From NCBI GenBank assembly GCA_029834535.1, contig JAQMWT010000028.1, positions 310,001 through 374,000 on the forward strand: a stretch of 64,000 nucleotides of DNA. Direction: 5' to 3'. How positions within the stretch are numbered: the stretch's first letter is position 1; each line of letters opens with the position of its first letter. Below, piece by piece: positions 10,181-20,762 of this stretch. The stretch is from Chrysophaeum taylorii. Lineage: Eukaryota > Sar > Pelagophyceae > Pelagomonadales > Pelagomonadaceae. A program made the translations under genes and the position numbers. The notes below the pieces were generated by a model. That model did not search any database, was not told the DNA's origin, and was given only the letters and a program-made list of their open reading frames with translations.

Positions 10181-10564
10181 AATACAAACGAAACGATATA
10201 ATATTGAAATAATATCGATATAAAACGTTATTATTATTTGGTCCGTTGAATAAAATGTTCGTTTGTTGATGCTGCCCTCTGTGTTTGTATGTTGAAGTAC
10301 ATATGGTGCTAGGGGGTGAGAGCTTCGAGAGGGTTAGTTTTTCAGCGATATACCTTTGGTTGTTCTGTTTCGCGGAATCAGACTAGAACAAGCCTTTGGT
10401 TGTTCTGTTTCGCGGAATCAGACTAGAACAAGCCTCCCGAAAAGATAATGTACAAAAGAACGACCCAACTCGATATGATACGTTGAGGATATGTTAAAGA
10501 TATGTTTAGGAGCCAATACCCCTATTAGGGTCGTCATCTACACCGTTCCGGAGTTGTGGAGGAC
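10181..10564. other. AT-rich intergenic stretch with a 40-bp duplication
   Basis: AT-rich upstream region of the YHYH gene. Apart from the direct repeat at 10353-10432 I see no structure. Confidence 0.5.
10353..10432. repeat. Two perfect 40-bp direct repeats
   Basis: The unit starting CCTTTGGTTGTTCTG occurs at 10353-10392 and again, base for base, at 10393-10432, followed by the first three bases of a third unit. It lies 132 bp upstream of the YHYH gene start. Perfect identity suggests a recent slip duplication; a regulatory role is possible but unsupported. Confidence 0.9.
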
Positions 10565-13500
10565 ATGACCAAGTTAGCTCTGTTATTCGCCGTCGCTCTC
10601 GCGAACCAAGTTCGGCTTCGAGGTCTCGCGCCTCATCGTATGCTCTCGGATTACGCTTGCTCTTCAAGCTGCTCGTCTGGGTGCTGCTCGAGTTGTTCTT
10701 CAGGCTGCTCGTCGGGGTGCTGCTCTTCGGGGTGCTGCTCGAGTTGCTCTTCTGGTTGCTCGTCGGGGTGCTGCTCCAGCTGCTCGTGCTCGTCGGGGTG
10801 CTGCTCCAGCTGCTCGTGCTCGTCTGGGTGCTCGACTAGCTGTTCTTGTTCGAGCTGCACTGCGGGCGACTGCTGCGCATCCGACTGCTCCGCTTGCTGC
10901 TCTTGTGGCTGTTGTTCGTGCTCGTGTTCTGGAGCTTGTGGCGGAGGCACATCGACGGGAACCACGACCAACTACGACACGGCCGCAGACCCTCAACATG
11001 CCGCCGATGCCCAACGATGCATCCTCGATGCGCCGACGGATGACCTTGTTGCGTTAGTGTGCTCGAACTCTTCTGTTGCCGATGCTGACACGAACAACCT
11101 GTGCTTTTCGAGTGATATTTACGTGGAGGCCACTGGTGCAGAAGTTCACATCATTGCTGGTGGCTGTCCAGACCACCCGTGGGGGGTTGGGGTGAACAAT
11201 AGCGCGTACAATCACGGAACCCCAGATAACGTTTGCTCGTGCTCGGGATACGCTGCGGACGACTGGTGCACAAGCTGTGGATGCGGCGATGGTGCTGCTG
11301 GGTGCTCTTGTTCGTGTGGGAGTCCGTGCGGAGATTGCAGCAGCGGCGGATCATGCGGTTTGTGCGGTTGCGCTTCTGACGATACATGTGGAGGTCTATC
11401 GTGCGGGTGTTCGTCTTCTTGCGGTTGCGCTTCGGGAGATACATGCGGTTGTTCCTCGTGTGCTTGTTCTTCTTCGTGCGGCTGCGCTTCGGATGACATG
11501 TGCGGATCCATATCTTGTGGTTGTTCCTCGTGCAGTTGTTCTTCTTCGTGTGGCTGCGCTTCGGATTACATGTGTGGATCCTCATCTTGCGGTTGTTCCT
11601 CGTGCGGTTGTTCTTCTTCCTGCAGCTGTTCTTCTTCGTGCGGTTGTTCTTCTGCGTGCAGCTGCTCAGCTTGCGGTTGTTCTTCTTCGTGCGGCTGCTC
11701 AGCATGCGGGTCGTGTGGGTGCTCATCGTGGAGCAACTCAACCGGGTGTTCAACCGGATGTGAATGCAGCTGCTGTGCGATGAACGATGCGTGCGACGCC
11801 TCGTCAGGGTGCGGTGCGATGGCACCGGCTCTTCCCAAGACAACGCCAGTGTATCGCGCAGTCGAGTACTGGCTGCCGCGTTTCCCGGAAATAGGCACGA
11901 GCGCGACGTTTCTCGGCGACCACGTGACGATGGGAGTTGCAACAAACGGCGTCGAATTTACGACGGATCCGCTCGTGAACATGTTCGACTCATGCGGTGC
12001 ACACGTCTATCTCAAAACAAGAGCATACCACTACCATTTAAGCCCCCTCTGCATAATGGAGAAGATGGGCCTCGTGACGCCGTTGAATGTCATCGAGGTG
12101 GCGGCGGCGAACGCGTCGACGCGTTACTGGCCTCAGATGGGCGAGCCAGGACCACTCATCGGATACGCGCTTGACGGTTTCGGCATCTACGCACCGTACG
12201 ATGAGTCAGGAATGCTTTTAACGACCAATGACTTGGACGAGTGCAACGGGCTTATGGTAGGCAACGAGTACCGGTACTACGTCTCGCCGGACGCGCCGTA
12301 CGTCCCACAGTGCCTCAAGGGCACGGTCATCGGCACAACGGAGTTCTCCACACCAGACCCACTCAAGGCGTGCCCAAAACGTGGGCGAAACGTGACTTAC
12401 GTGGCTGCCGATGAGGTGCCAGCGATGATCGAGGGCCTTTCGTGCGCACTGACGACGTCAGTGACGGGTTACCTCGCGTGCTTGCACGAAGACGTCCACG
12501 GCAAGACGACCAACTTGCAAACAGTCGAGGAGCTCCGTTTGTGCGGCGCAGGCTACGGCGTTCTCGAGTCGCTGAGTGACAGCTCGTATGTTTTAAAGTA
12601 CACTCTGGACGCCACGGGCAACAAAAACGCGATGATGATGCTCAACTCGACCACAAAAACCGCTGAACTCATGGTGACCGTCGAAGGCATGGCCAACGGC
12701 AACGTGCTCGAGTCGGCAGAGATCTTAATTGTCGGCGAACCCATTTCTTTTACGGGGTACTTAGTTGATCTGTTTTGCTGGAATCAGCCGGGCCATGTCG
12801 GTATCGACGGAACGCCCCTCGAAACTAATCCTGGGCGTCACGCTAACTGGTGTATGAGGGACGTTCAAGTGTGCCGCGACAACGGGTTTGGTGTGCTCGA
12901 AGAGCTTGAGGACGGCACGTATGCGTTAAAATATAGCTTTGACACGGCCGGCAATACCAACGCGCTCGCCTTCGTGGACAGGATCGTCAAGTTCGATGAC
13001 ATTGTTGTTGTGGCGACAGGAGTACCAAGCGCCGGCGGCATCCTCATGAATGCAACCATGGACCTCCTGGGAGGCGATGTCGCTGGCGACGTCGCGCCGC
13101 CGACCTTGACACCAACGATGACCTCGGACAGCTGCATGTTCGAATCGGATGACCCCGACTATGATTATATGACGAACTTGGACGCCAACATCAAGATCCA
13201 TTGGACGATCGAGACCGAGGGCGACGAGGACGACGCCTTCTACCCGGCGCTTCGAGCTCAGGTGACCAAGTCCAGCGACGGATGGGTTGGTCTGGGCTTC
13301 TCTACCGATGAGTTTATGGCTTCCTCGGACGCTGTCATCAGCACCGACGGGCACTCTCCGCAAAAATATTTCCTCGAAGACACAACACCCGTGCTATCGG
13401 GCGCGCAGACGCTCGCAGGCACCTCGACCGAGGTCATTGATGGGACTCTCGTCATGACCTTCACCAAGAAGCTTGCCGAAGGCGGAGAGGTCGAGATTGG

Positions 13501-14989
13501 TGCCTCTGGGACAGACTGGGGCTACGTGCTTTATGCGTACGGCCATGGATCGTTCATGTACCACGCGTCGCGGGGTGCGGTCAGACTCGACTTTACACCG
13601 GTCTGCGAACCCCACGCGACCACGGCCCCTACAGTCGACCCCGATTTCGCCGGGGGATCCTCAGAGGGCGGCGACGCCAGCAGTTGCAACTCGGACGATC
13701 CTGGGTATGCGTTCGCGCTCGCTCTTGACAGTTCTCTCGTATTTTATTGGAACATCGTCGAGACCGGCGACCAGATGGCCTCGTTCTACCCCGCGCTCGA
13801 GGGTCGCCTTCTCAAGCGCGGCGGTGGCTACTCCTCGCTTGCGGTGTCCGAGGATAGCTTCATGGCTGGCTCGGAAGCCATCGTCGGCGAAGACGGTAAG
13901 ATCCCGGCCAAGTACGAGCTCACGTCGCGGACGGTGTCCGGCGTGTCGCGTCGGAGACAGTCCTCGCAGACGCTCGTCGACGCGAGCTGCGAGAGCAAGA
14001 TGATTGATGGCGAAAGCTACCTCGACTGCCGCTTTACAAAGCAGATGGCCGAGTCTGGCGAGATCGAAATCGTTACCGTCGGCACCAACACGTTCCTCTG
14101 GGCGCACGGCTCGGGTTCCCTGTCGTACCACAGCGGTAACCGAGGTGTCATTGAGCTCGACCTATCGTCCTGCGAAGCCAACGTGAAGAGCATCAAACCC
14201 GTCTCCTCCTCGGCGATCAAGGCTCATGGGGCGCTCATGATCGTCGCCTGGGCGTGGTTCGCCCCGATTGGCGTCATCTTTTCCCGACTCAAAACCGTTG
14301 CGCTTCGCGCGGGGTATATGAAGTAGGTTGAACGCACGCCTTCTCGCTCTGAGACGCAGTTCTCGCAGGACATGGCTGTACGCGCACTTGTTCGTCCAAG
14401 TAGTCGCGCTCGTCTTCACGGCCGCAGGCTTCGTCATGGCCTATAAGGCGATCAAGGACGCCGACGGCGTCGATCACATGACATACCGTCACCCCAAGCT
14501 TGGCATGGGCGTCATCTATGCTGGTGCGACCCAGCTCCTCATGGTGAGACACCACCATCGTGCCTTCAAATGTGCTCACACTCCCCTCGATTTTAGGGCC
14601 TTCTACGCCCGCATGCGCCAAGCAGAGACGAGCCCAAGTTGGTTCGCCGCTGGATTTTTGAAATCTTGCATCGCGTCGTTGGCTACGGTGCACTCGTGCT
14701 TGCGGTGATCGCGATGCTCTCCGGTATCAACAAGGCCATGGAGCTCGACCATATCTCTGCGGTGCGGCCCTGGAACATCGCCGTCATCATGCCTGTCGTT
14801 TTGACTGCGTTCGTCCTGATCGCCACGACCATCTACGTCTACATCACAGCCGAACCTCCCAACACCACACGTGTTGCCTTTGCAGACTACGAGAAGGCCA
14901 ATGCATATAAAGGGGGTGAACAGAAGGGCGAGCTTGATACCGCGACTGTGCTTCACGCCAAGGGCTCTGATGTGACACCCGCGATGTAA
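10565..14989 (+). CDS. Secreted/membrane YHYH-DOMON-cytochrome b561 protein, 3 exons
   Basis: Exons 10565-14322, 14369-14543 and 14597-14989 join in frame through introns of 46 and 53 bp, giving about 1441 residues. A signal peptide (MTKLALLFAVALANQ) precedes a Ser/Cys repeat region (residues ~31-134). Residues ~135-235 start a YHYH domain (GGCPDHPWG), which is interrupted by a second Cys-rich insert (~235-405) and resumes with GVATNGVEF, TRAYHYHLSPLC, GYALDGFGIYAP and LDECNG (to ~588). Two related ~100-residue repeats (GYLACLHE, GYLVDLFCW) follow, then two DOMON domains (~855-1015 and ~1038-1201; FYPALRAQV, FYPALEGRL). The C-terminus is a cytochrome b561 bundle: KAHGALMIVAWAW, TYRHPKLGMGVIY, RPHAPSRDEPK and HRVVGYGAL, with the His ligands visible. 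It probably moves electrons across a membrane to an external acceptor, with the Cys-rich and YHYH parts outside. Confidence 0.85.
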
Positions 14990-15606
14990 ACATATCTCCG
15001 GAATGACGTCAAAACCACAGACCCGGCATGCGGAAACCGAGTCCCTCGAAACACCATCAAAACGAAGGTTGCGTGATCGCCTGACAACTGCCTCCTGCGC
15101 ACCAATTCTATCGAGCTCCTATGATTGCACGAAAAGACCCATGCTCCCGGTGCAAGGAGCACTTGGAAGAGTGCGCATAATATGGAGTGCGTATTGTTTT
15201 GCTCTCGACGAGGGTGAAGCTTGAATATGAAGCTACTGCGATGCCCTGTACAATTCTATCTTTTACAGCGCTTTTTAAAATCCGTCTGCAAGAGAAAGCT
15301 TATGCAAAATAAAGGACGACCCCGTGCTCCGGGGATCCGAAAACCCCGACGATCCGAAAACCCCGACGAGTACGCATAATGCGTGAACTCTCAAAGACCC
15401 CCGCACCAACGTCTCTCGGCGCCAGCGGTACCACCTCGGTGACCGTCCAGAGAAGCGCGTCGTAGTATTCAAGCAAACTCCCAGGCTTAAGGAGCCACAA
15501 TGCACGGGAAATGCAAGGGAGTCGCGGTGGGGCCCGGACGCGAAGAGGGAGGCAAAGTCGGCGGCTTTGGAGGGGATACCTCTCGAGAATACTAGGCCGG
15601 TCTTGT
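14990..15606. other. Intergenic, no gene supported
   Basis: No gene with convincing codon use. A 17-bp unit GATCCGAAAACCCCGAC occurs twice in tandem at about 15334-15368. Confidence 0.5.
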
Positions 15607-16201
15607 CTACATGAGCTTTGGGGTTTCGGTTTTTGAGGAGTAGAGGTCGACGGCGTCGTCGTCGGCCAACTCGGAATCGTCGGATTCCAGATCGTCCCCT
15701 TCGAACTCGAGGTTGAGTAACGCTGCCAGGCGGTCGGGTTCGGCGGAGGCGGGGTCGAAGAGGGGCTGCGGGACGTCACGATCTTCTTCGAGACCGGTTC
15801 GTGCCTAGAAGCGGTCGCCTATAGGTGGTGCGAGTAGTTTTTGTCGCAGAGCGATTCGAGGATGCCGAAGTACGAGCTGGTGAGGCAGCGCCAGCAGCTC
15901 TCGATGCGGTCGGCGAGGTACTCGTTCCTCCATTGGAGGACGGCCGCCTTAATGACGAGCAACGCGTCCTGCGCGACGCACGAAGCCTGGCTACGTCATG
16001 CTTCCCCGACCGCCGATTCGGCGACTTCGACGCCGGCGCCTCACCCCGGAGCTCGGCCACCACCTCCTCACGCTTCTTCTCTGCGCGCTTTTCTCTACCA
16101 GGAGCACGCGCACGCGGCTCGTGCGCGGTGAGAGGACCGTAATCGTTTACGGATCCGAAACTCCGAAAGCTCAAGTGGGCCTCCCCGGAGTAAGAGGACA
16201 T
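15607..16201 (-). other. Possible intron-containing or decayed minus-strand gene
   Basis: Three coding-like pieces lie on the minus strand in different frames: a basic N-terminal piece from ATG 16201 (KRAEKKREEVVAELRGE), a well-formed helical piece at about 15970-15830 (LQWRNEYLADRIESCW, then TSSYFGILESLCDK), and an acidic C-terminus ending at TAG 15607 (NLEFEGDDLESDDSELADDD). I could not find GT-AG introns that join all three in frame, so either the gene is decayed or it uses sites I do not recognise. No family is assigned. Confidence 0.35.
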
Positions 16202-16883
16202 TTGTTGCGCCGAGGCGAGCTATAAAATTTTTGCGCCAAGGCGTAGGTTAGGGCGGTGTTAATGCGACGATAGGCTCTTTCACGACGATAGGGGCACTTT
16301 CTTCTCCTCCCTGCGATTCTCCATTCTGGCTCTTTGAGCCGCGGAGTTGCTTGCTATTCAAAGATTCTACATTTCCTATACCTCCTTTGGTGCATCCACA
16401 TCGTCTTTCTTGCCTCTCTGCAAGACGGTGGTGCCGCAAGACGGTGGTGCCGCGGCTCGCTTTGATTTCCGCCTTTCTTGCAAGCCCTCGGTCTTGTTCT
16501 TTGTCAGACTTTGAGCTTGGCGCTCGAGTCTCCTGCTTCGTTTTCCCTCGCAGTCCTTTATTACGCACCCATGGTCCTCAATTTCGGCAAATCGAGCCTG
16601 GGAGTTGCCTGCCGTAATAATTAAAAAAGGCTACATACCACTCAGCGCCCGACCACACTCTCGGTCACTCTTCTCTTTTGCGGAAAGGAACCCCAAGGGA
16701 AATTCGAGGGGGAGCTTAGGACGCCAAAGGGCGGCGGCGAAAACTCTGTTAGTGCCGTGCTCCGAAGGCTTGGCGATGACCACGAGCGATGCCATCGGAA
16801 CGAAGTTGGCTGGTATGCCATGTACACAGTTCTTAAGAACGAGTTAAAGTTCATTTCATTGCACAAAACTGGGTACCAGCATT
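16202..16883. other. Intergenic, no gene supported
   Basis: ORFs here are low in complexity (one minus-strand ORF at 16248-16568 is Lys/Glu/Ser-rich) and look non-genic. A 15-bp repeat CAAGACGGTGGTGCC occurs twice near 16421-16452. Confidence 0.5.
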
Positions 16884-17513
16884 CTAAGCGTTGTATTTGC
16901 CATAGTGGGCTCGTTCCCGTTTTTCCAATAGAGCCTTGTCATACAGTCGCGCTTCGCGGCCGCGGAGCTGGGATCTATCCTTGGACAGGATGTCTTGTTC
17001 TTCATCGCGCTTGCCGTGATTTTTGGCGTTTTGTGGGCAGTCACGAGACCAGTGGCCAAGCTGGCCGCAGCGAAAGCAGGTCGACTGCGAGCGGGGGATG
17101 TAACCCCGCTCGCTGATGGTCTTAAGGTCGGAGATGGGGACGGACTCAGCGAGCGTGCCGCCCCACTTCTCGCGAATACGCCGTTCCTCTTTTTGTTCGT
17201 CTGTCAGCAGGTCCTCGGGGATGTCGTCCTTCTTGTACTCGCCCTGTGCCCCGGGCAGCGTTTTGAGGTCAGACCACCAAGAAGGATTATTCTCCTGCGC
17301 AACGGCGGGCTCGCCGGCTCTTCGCGACTTCTCGGCTTCCCATGCAGCGAGGCGCGCCTTGCGCTGCTCCTCCGCTTCAATACGGCGGTCCTGAAGCGTC
17401 TTGAACCCGCGTGCTCTGAGCTTGCTGATTACCCAGTCGTACTCCTCGGCGCCTCCCGATTTGACTGCCGTCGACGCGGCGTAAAAGTGCTGCTGTTGCT
17501 GCTGCTGCATCAT
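16884..17513 (-). CDS. CCHC zinc-knuckle protein
   Basis: Single exon, 209 residues from the tandem ATGs at 17513/17510. The protein starts with a Gln tract encoded by CAG repeats, continues as a charged helical region with two EE(Q/E)RKARLAAWEAEK-type stretches, and then has one zinc knuckle CFRCGQLGHWSRDC (C-x2-C-x4-H-x4-C) at about residues 149-162. The C-terminal tail is basic and Lys/Arg-rich. Single CCHC knuckles with this layout bind single-stranded RNA, and several are splicing-associated, so a nuclear RNA role is likely but not certain. It is divergent from the K+ channel gene, with 144 bp between start codons. Confidence 0.75.
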   Translation of the reverse strand: MMQQQQQQHFYAASTAVKSGGAEEYDWVISKLRARGFKTLQDRRIEAEEQRKARLAAWEAEKSRRAGEPAVAQENNPSWWSDLKTLPGAQGEYKKDDIPEDLLTDEQKEERRIREKWGGTLAESVPISDLKTISERGYIPRSQSTCFRCGQLGHWSRDCPQNAKNHGKRDEEQDILSKDRSQLRGREARLYDKALLEKRERAHYGKYNA

Positions 17514-17657
17514 CCCACAATCTCAAATCACTTCCTCGCGTTCTATAGCGCGACTAATAACGAGGCGATGCTGCGGACTTGCGCAAGAATTCGCGACCTT
17601 TCCGGTGACCGTTCAATGACCGTTGGGATGGTGTAACGACCCCGAAAAAGAGAGCCT
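17514..17657. promoter_or_regulatory. Shared intergenic region of a divergent gene pair
   Basis: Only 144 bp separate the ATGs of the zinc-knuckle gene and the channel gene, so both promoters must lie here or overlap the genes. No TATA box or other motif stands out. Confidence 0.4.
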
Positions 17658-19451
17658 ATGTCTGACGAGGAGATTTCTTGTTCGGAGCCAGAGCGGCAGC
17701 CGCAGCAGCTCGAGGAGGGAAACGCAGCTCGAAATGAACGTTTCTCTTCAGGCGATCAGCAGGTGCTCGGAAGAAGCACGGACGAGCAGCAGGCACTCGG
17801 GAGCACCAAGGTAATGCCCGATCTTGAGGGCAACGCCTCGATCGCGCGGATGCTGGGCATCGCGCGGCTCATTCGCAAGATGCGGGAGCTCGCACAGCTG
17901 GCTCGCAGCAAGCGCGCCGAGCGGTTGGGGTGGGGCTTGTGCAGCACGGTCACGACGTACGAATTCAAGGGCGAGACGCGGCCCTTGTGGCTCGCGTACG
18001 CGTCGGCGGTGTGCGTGAGCGTCGTCGCTCTCTACGGCCTCGCCAAGCACTACCGCCTCGTTGCGCGAGACGTCAGAACAGGCGTGCGATGCGCGCCGTG
18101 TACGTTTGAGCCGGCGACCTATTTTGGGACGATCGCCGCGACGGGATTTGTGCTCTGGGCCATCTCCCTTGGCGGCTCGCATTTTATGACGAGACAGACG
18201 CACAATTGGGGATTCTTGGGTGCCCACGAGTGCGAGGGACGGTTTGTGTACCGCATCAAGAGCTGGCAGTGCTGTATCGTGTACGAAATCGTCCAGTTCG
18301 CCGTCACGATCGTTGGCATCGTCAGCTGGTCGATCGGCGTCCACAATGTCGCGCTCATCGATATCCCGCACGATCGCATGCATCTCATGTACATTCACTA
18401 CGGGCACCCTAACTTTAGCAAAGAACATCCGTCGCCGCGGCACGGTGACCACAACCCGCTCGGCGTGCGCGGAGGGGAACTCGGCGTGTTTCACGGGCTC
18501 GAGTTCTTCGTCATGTCGTCGGTCGCGCTACACGCCGTCACGTCGACGGCGTGGCGTATCGTGTGCGACCGCACGATGTACAAAGCCAAGCTGTGGATGC
18601 TGTTGGACGTCGCCGAGATCGGCATGCTCGTCAGCTGCGCGTACCCTCGAATTTTCGACCATTGGCGTTGGTATGGAAGCAAGATGAACGGCTACTCGCC
18701 GTTTATTTTGTTCGGGTTCTTTCGCTTCTTGCGCATGATCCGATTCGAGCGCCTTGTTTACCTCCTCTTTTCCTACGACGGCCTCAAGCTCCCATTTTTT
18801 CAGTGCAACGGGACCTACGTGCGGTACTACATGCTCCTTCTCAAGCTCTTCGTCGGGCTCGCGAGTATCGGCGCAGTGGTATGCGCAGTCGAATACCCGT
18901 GCGAGCCCAACGCCATTCGTCTCGACAAGCCGCTCCAGCTCGAAGAGTGCAACGACTGGTTCAAACGCTACGACCAGTGCATTTATTTTTTGGTCGTCAC
19001 TATGGCGACAATCGGCTTCGGCGACATGTACCCGGCGACGATCGAGGGCCGAGTCCTGATGATCCTCATTCTCCTCTTCGTCTTGTCGATTTTTCCAGCA
19101 CTCTCGGCGCACCTTCGCGAGCTCTCCGACGGCGACGACATGTCTCAGGAAGACTACATTATCTCGTGTGTCGTCGCGATTTGGGAGGAGCTCGCGCACG
19201 TCAATACCAAGCTCGGGGAGATCATTACCAAGTTCAAGTCGGCAGCGATGACAACCGCCGTGCTTGCGAACCAACACGGCGCGCTCGTAGACCAGAGCGA
19301 TATTACGGCCGAAATTTTTGACCCTAACACGCTTCGGGACCTCCAAACTAGCGGCGACCAGATCGACGAGGCCTTCCGTATCCTCGACCACATCGACGCA
19401 CGCCTCGCAAATTTCGAAGCCGACGACGACGCCCACGCCGTTCTCCGATGA
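17658..19451 (+). CDS. Six-transmembrane potassium channel
   Basis: Single exon, 597 residues. After a ~95-residue soluble N-terminus there are hydrophobic segments at about residues 115-135, 155-172, 208-232, 280-300, 318-335, 355-378 and 395-415, then the pore loop. The selectivity filter is T-I-G-F-G-D at residues 451-456 (within TMATIGFGDMYP), a K+-selective variant of TVGYGD. The S4-like segment (FFRFLRMIRFERLVYLLF) has few regularly spaced basic residues, so voltage sensing may be weak. The C-terminal ~120 residues are soluble and helical; I see no clear RCK or cyclic-nucleotide-binding domain. A long Cys/His-containing extracellular or linker loop precedes S4. The protein probably sets membrane potential in the plasma or ciliary membrane; which one is unknown. 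Confidence 0.82.
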   Translation: MSDEEISCSEPERQPQQLEEGNAARNERFSSGDQQVLGRSTDEQQALGSTKVMPDLEGNASIARMLGIARLIRKMRELAQLARSKRAERLGWGLCSTVTTYEFKGETRPLWLAYASAVCVSVVALYGLAKHYRLVARDVRTGVRCAPCTFEPATYFGTIAATGFVLWAISLGGSHFMTRQTHNWGFLGAHECEGRFVYRIKSWQCCIVYEIVQFAVTIVGIVSWSIGVHNVALIDIPHDRMHLMYIHYGHPNFSKEHPSPRHGDHNPLGVRGGELGVFHGLEFFVMSSVALHAVTSTAWRIVCDRTMYKAKLWMLLDVAEIGMLVSCAYPRIFDHWRWYGSKMNGYSPFILFGFFRFLRMIRFERLVYLLFSYDGLKLPFFQCNGTYVRYYMLLLKLFVGLASIGAVVCAVEYPCEPNAIRLDKPLQLEECNDWFKRYDQCIYFLVVTMATIGFGDMYPATIEGRVLMILILLFVLSIFPALSAHLRELSDGDDMSQEDYIISCVVAIWEELAHVNTKLGEIITKFKSAAMTTAVLANQHGALVDQSDITAEIFDPNTLRDLQTSGDQIDEAFRILDHIDARLANFEADDDAHAVLR

Positions 19452-20104
19452 CCGCTAGCATGTTGTATTTCCTTTATGATAATTATCGCCCGGGTCAATT
19501 TTTGTGCGTGCACAATTACCGCATAATAATACTATTTTCTTTCTTGCCAATCTTGGTGTCTGTCATAAATGCGATTTTGTTGCACACAATTCACAAGTCT
19601 TGCGTGAATGCAATAAAGTGTTAATCAATTTGAAACGCGGGGTGTGGCAGCAGCCTTTGAGTGATTCCTGGCATGTTAAGCCACACTTTACACACCCAAA
19701 ATGTTTTTCCTGATCGTAAGCGCGCAGGCGAGCCACGTTTCTACACATTGATGACTTGATCTGCGGCTTATTCCGTCTACATTGCGCAGGATTCTTTTCA
19801 CGAGCAGCCCATTCTTTGATTTCGAAGCCGAACTAGAGAGTTTCGGGGTGAAGTGGCGTCGATCCTTATCTCCAAGCAACGCAGGTTTTGCGAGCAACAA
19901 ACTCTCGAAGAAGAGAGCAGTCGCTTTAGCGTGGCACTCATTTATTCAGCATACACCACGGTGTACGACGAGGATATTCCTCAATGAAGCGGCGCGCTTT
20001 CGCCGTGATTCAAGCGCTAACTATTTGAACTGGGTAGTAAAAAAAATTCAGCCATGATTTTAACGACCACGACCGAAATCCCGCACCGGCGGCGTTCTAA
20101 TAAC

Positions 20105-20290
20105 GAGAGGCCAGCCCAGTGTATGGGGCGTAGGCTTATCCCAGCCCCGTGGCGCGTGGGATCAGAGTAACTGGGCGTTCTGACGGGGGGGTTAGAAAGT
20201 GAGGGCGAGTTGATGGTCTGTCGCCACTTGACCCGTTTTTTGAGCGAGGGAGTACCAGGTCTCCGGCGGTGTATCCAGAATGTGGTTTCT
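20105..20290 (-). mobile_element. Relic of a LINE 3' tail (second copy at 34.8-35.2 kb)
   Basis: Read on the minus strand, this stretch aligns over roughly 180 bp with the region 35045-35230, including GGGGCGTAGGCT, a run of G after GAC, and GAGCGAGTTG-type blocks. The other copy is preceded by a recognisable LINE reverse-transcriptase C-terminus, so this is taken as a truncated copy of the same tail in opposite orientation. Identity by eye is about 75-80%, which suggests an old insertion. Confidence 0.55.
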
Positions 20291-20490
20291 TATCATAAGA
20301 TGAACAGCAGCAGCAACAGCACTAGCCCCGTCGTCGTGCCCCTTCGCCAAGCCAGAATGCTCTTCCCGACCGTCAATGGACGCAAGTGGGCGTGCGACCC
20401 GGCGAAATACACCTCGAGGCACATGTGCTGTGTAGTAAAGATCTTGACTAAGAGAGAAACGGTCGCGATGGGTTCGCGCGCGCGAGGGAT

Positions 20491-20496
<6 letters not shown>

Positions 20497-20528
<32 letters not shown>
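20497..20528. repeat. TC microsatellite
   Basis: Sixteen uninterrupted TC units. Confidence 0.95.
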
Positions 20529-20534
<6 letters not shown>

Positions 20535-20651
20535 CTCTCTACGTAGCGGTGGTGCCCAGGAGGCCTTCATAGGGGGTGGGCACCAGGAACAACAAGCACG
20601 ACCGATTTAGATGAAGGTTGAAGGAGCCCGAACGGGAGAAGACGAAGAAGA

Positions 20652-20725
20652 AAACCGCGCTTGCGCGTGAAATAGGACGGCTGCTTAAAAAACCGCTCTT
20701 GCGCGTGAAATAGGACGGCTGCTTA
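20652..20725. repeat. Two ~36-bp direct repeats
   Basis: The unit containing TTGCGCGTGAAATAGGACGG occurs twice in tandem (20652-20688 and 20690-20725) with one or two differences. It lies just beyond the 3' end of the sugar-transporter gene, so it may be in its 3' UTR. Confidence 0.85.
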
Positions 20726-20762
20726 CACGTTAAACGCCGCCCAGAAAAGGAACTAAAGAAGA

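Larger units (their letters stand above)
19452..20762. other. Gene-poor stretch with repeats
   Basis: No gene is supported over 1.3 kb. It is AT-rich to about 20060, then carries a LINE-tail relic (20105-20290), a TC microsatellite (20497-20528) and two ~36-bp direct repeats (20652-20725). Confidence 0.55.

Noticed and set aside
16248-16568. 106-residue minus-strand ORF
   Set aside because: Low complexity, no start context, no structure or family.
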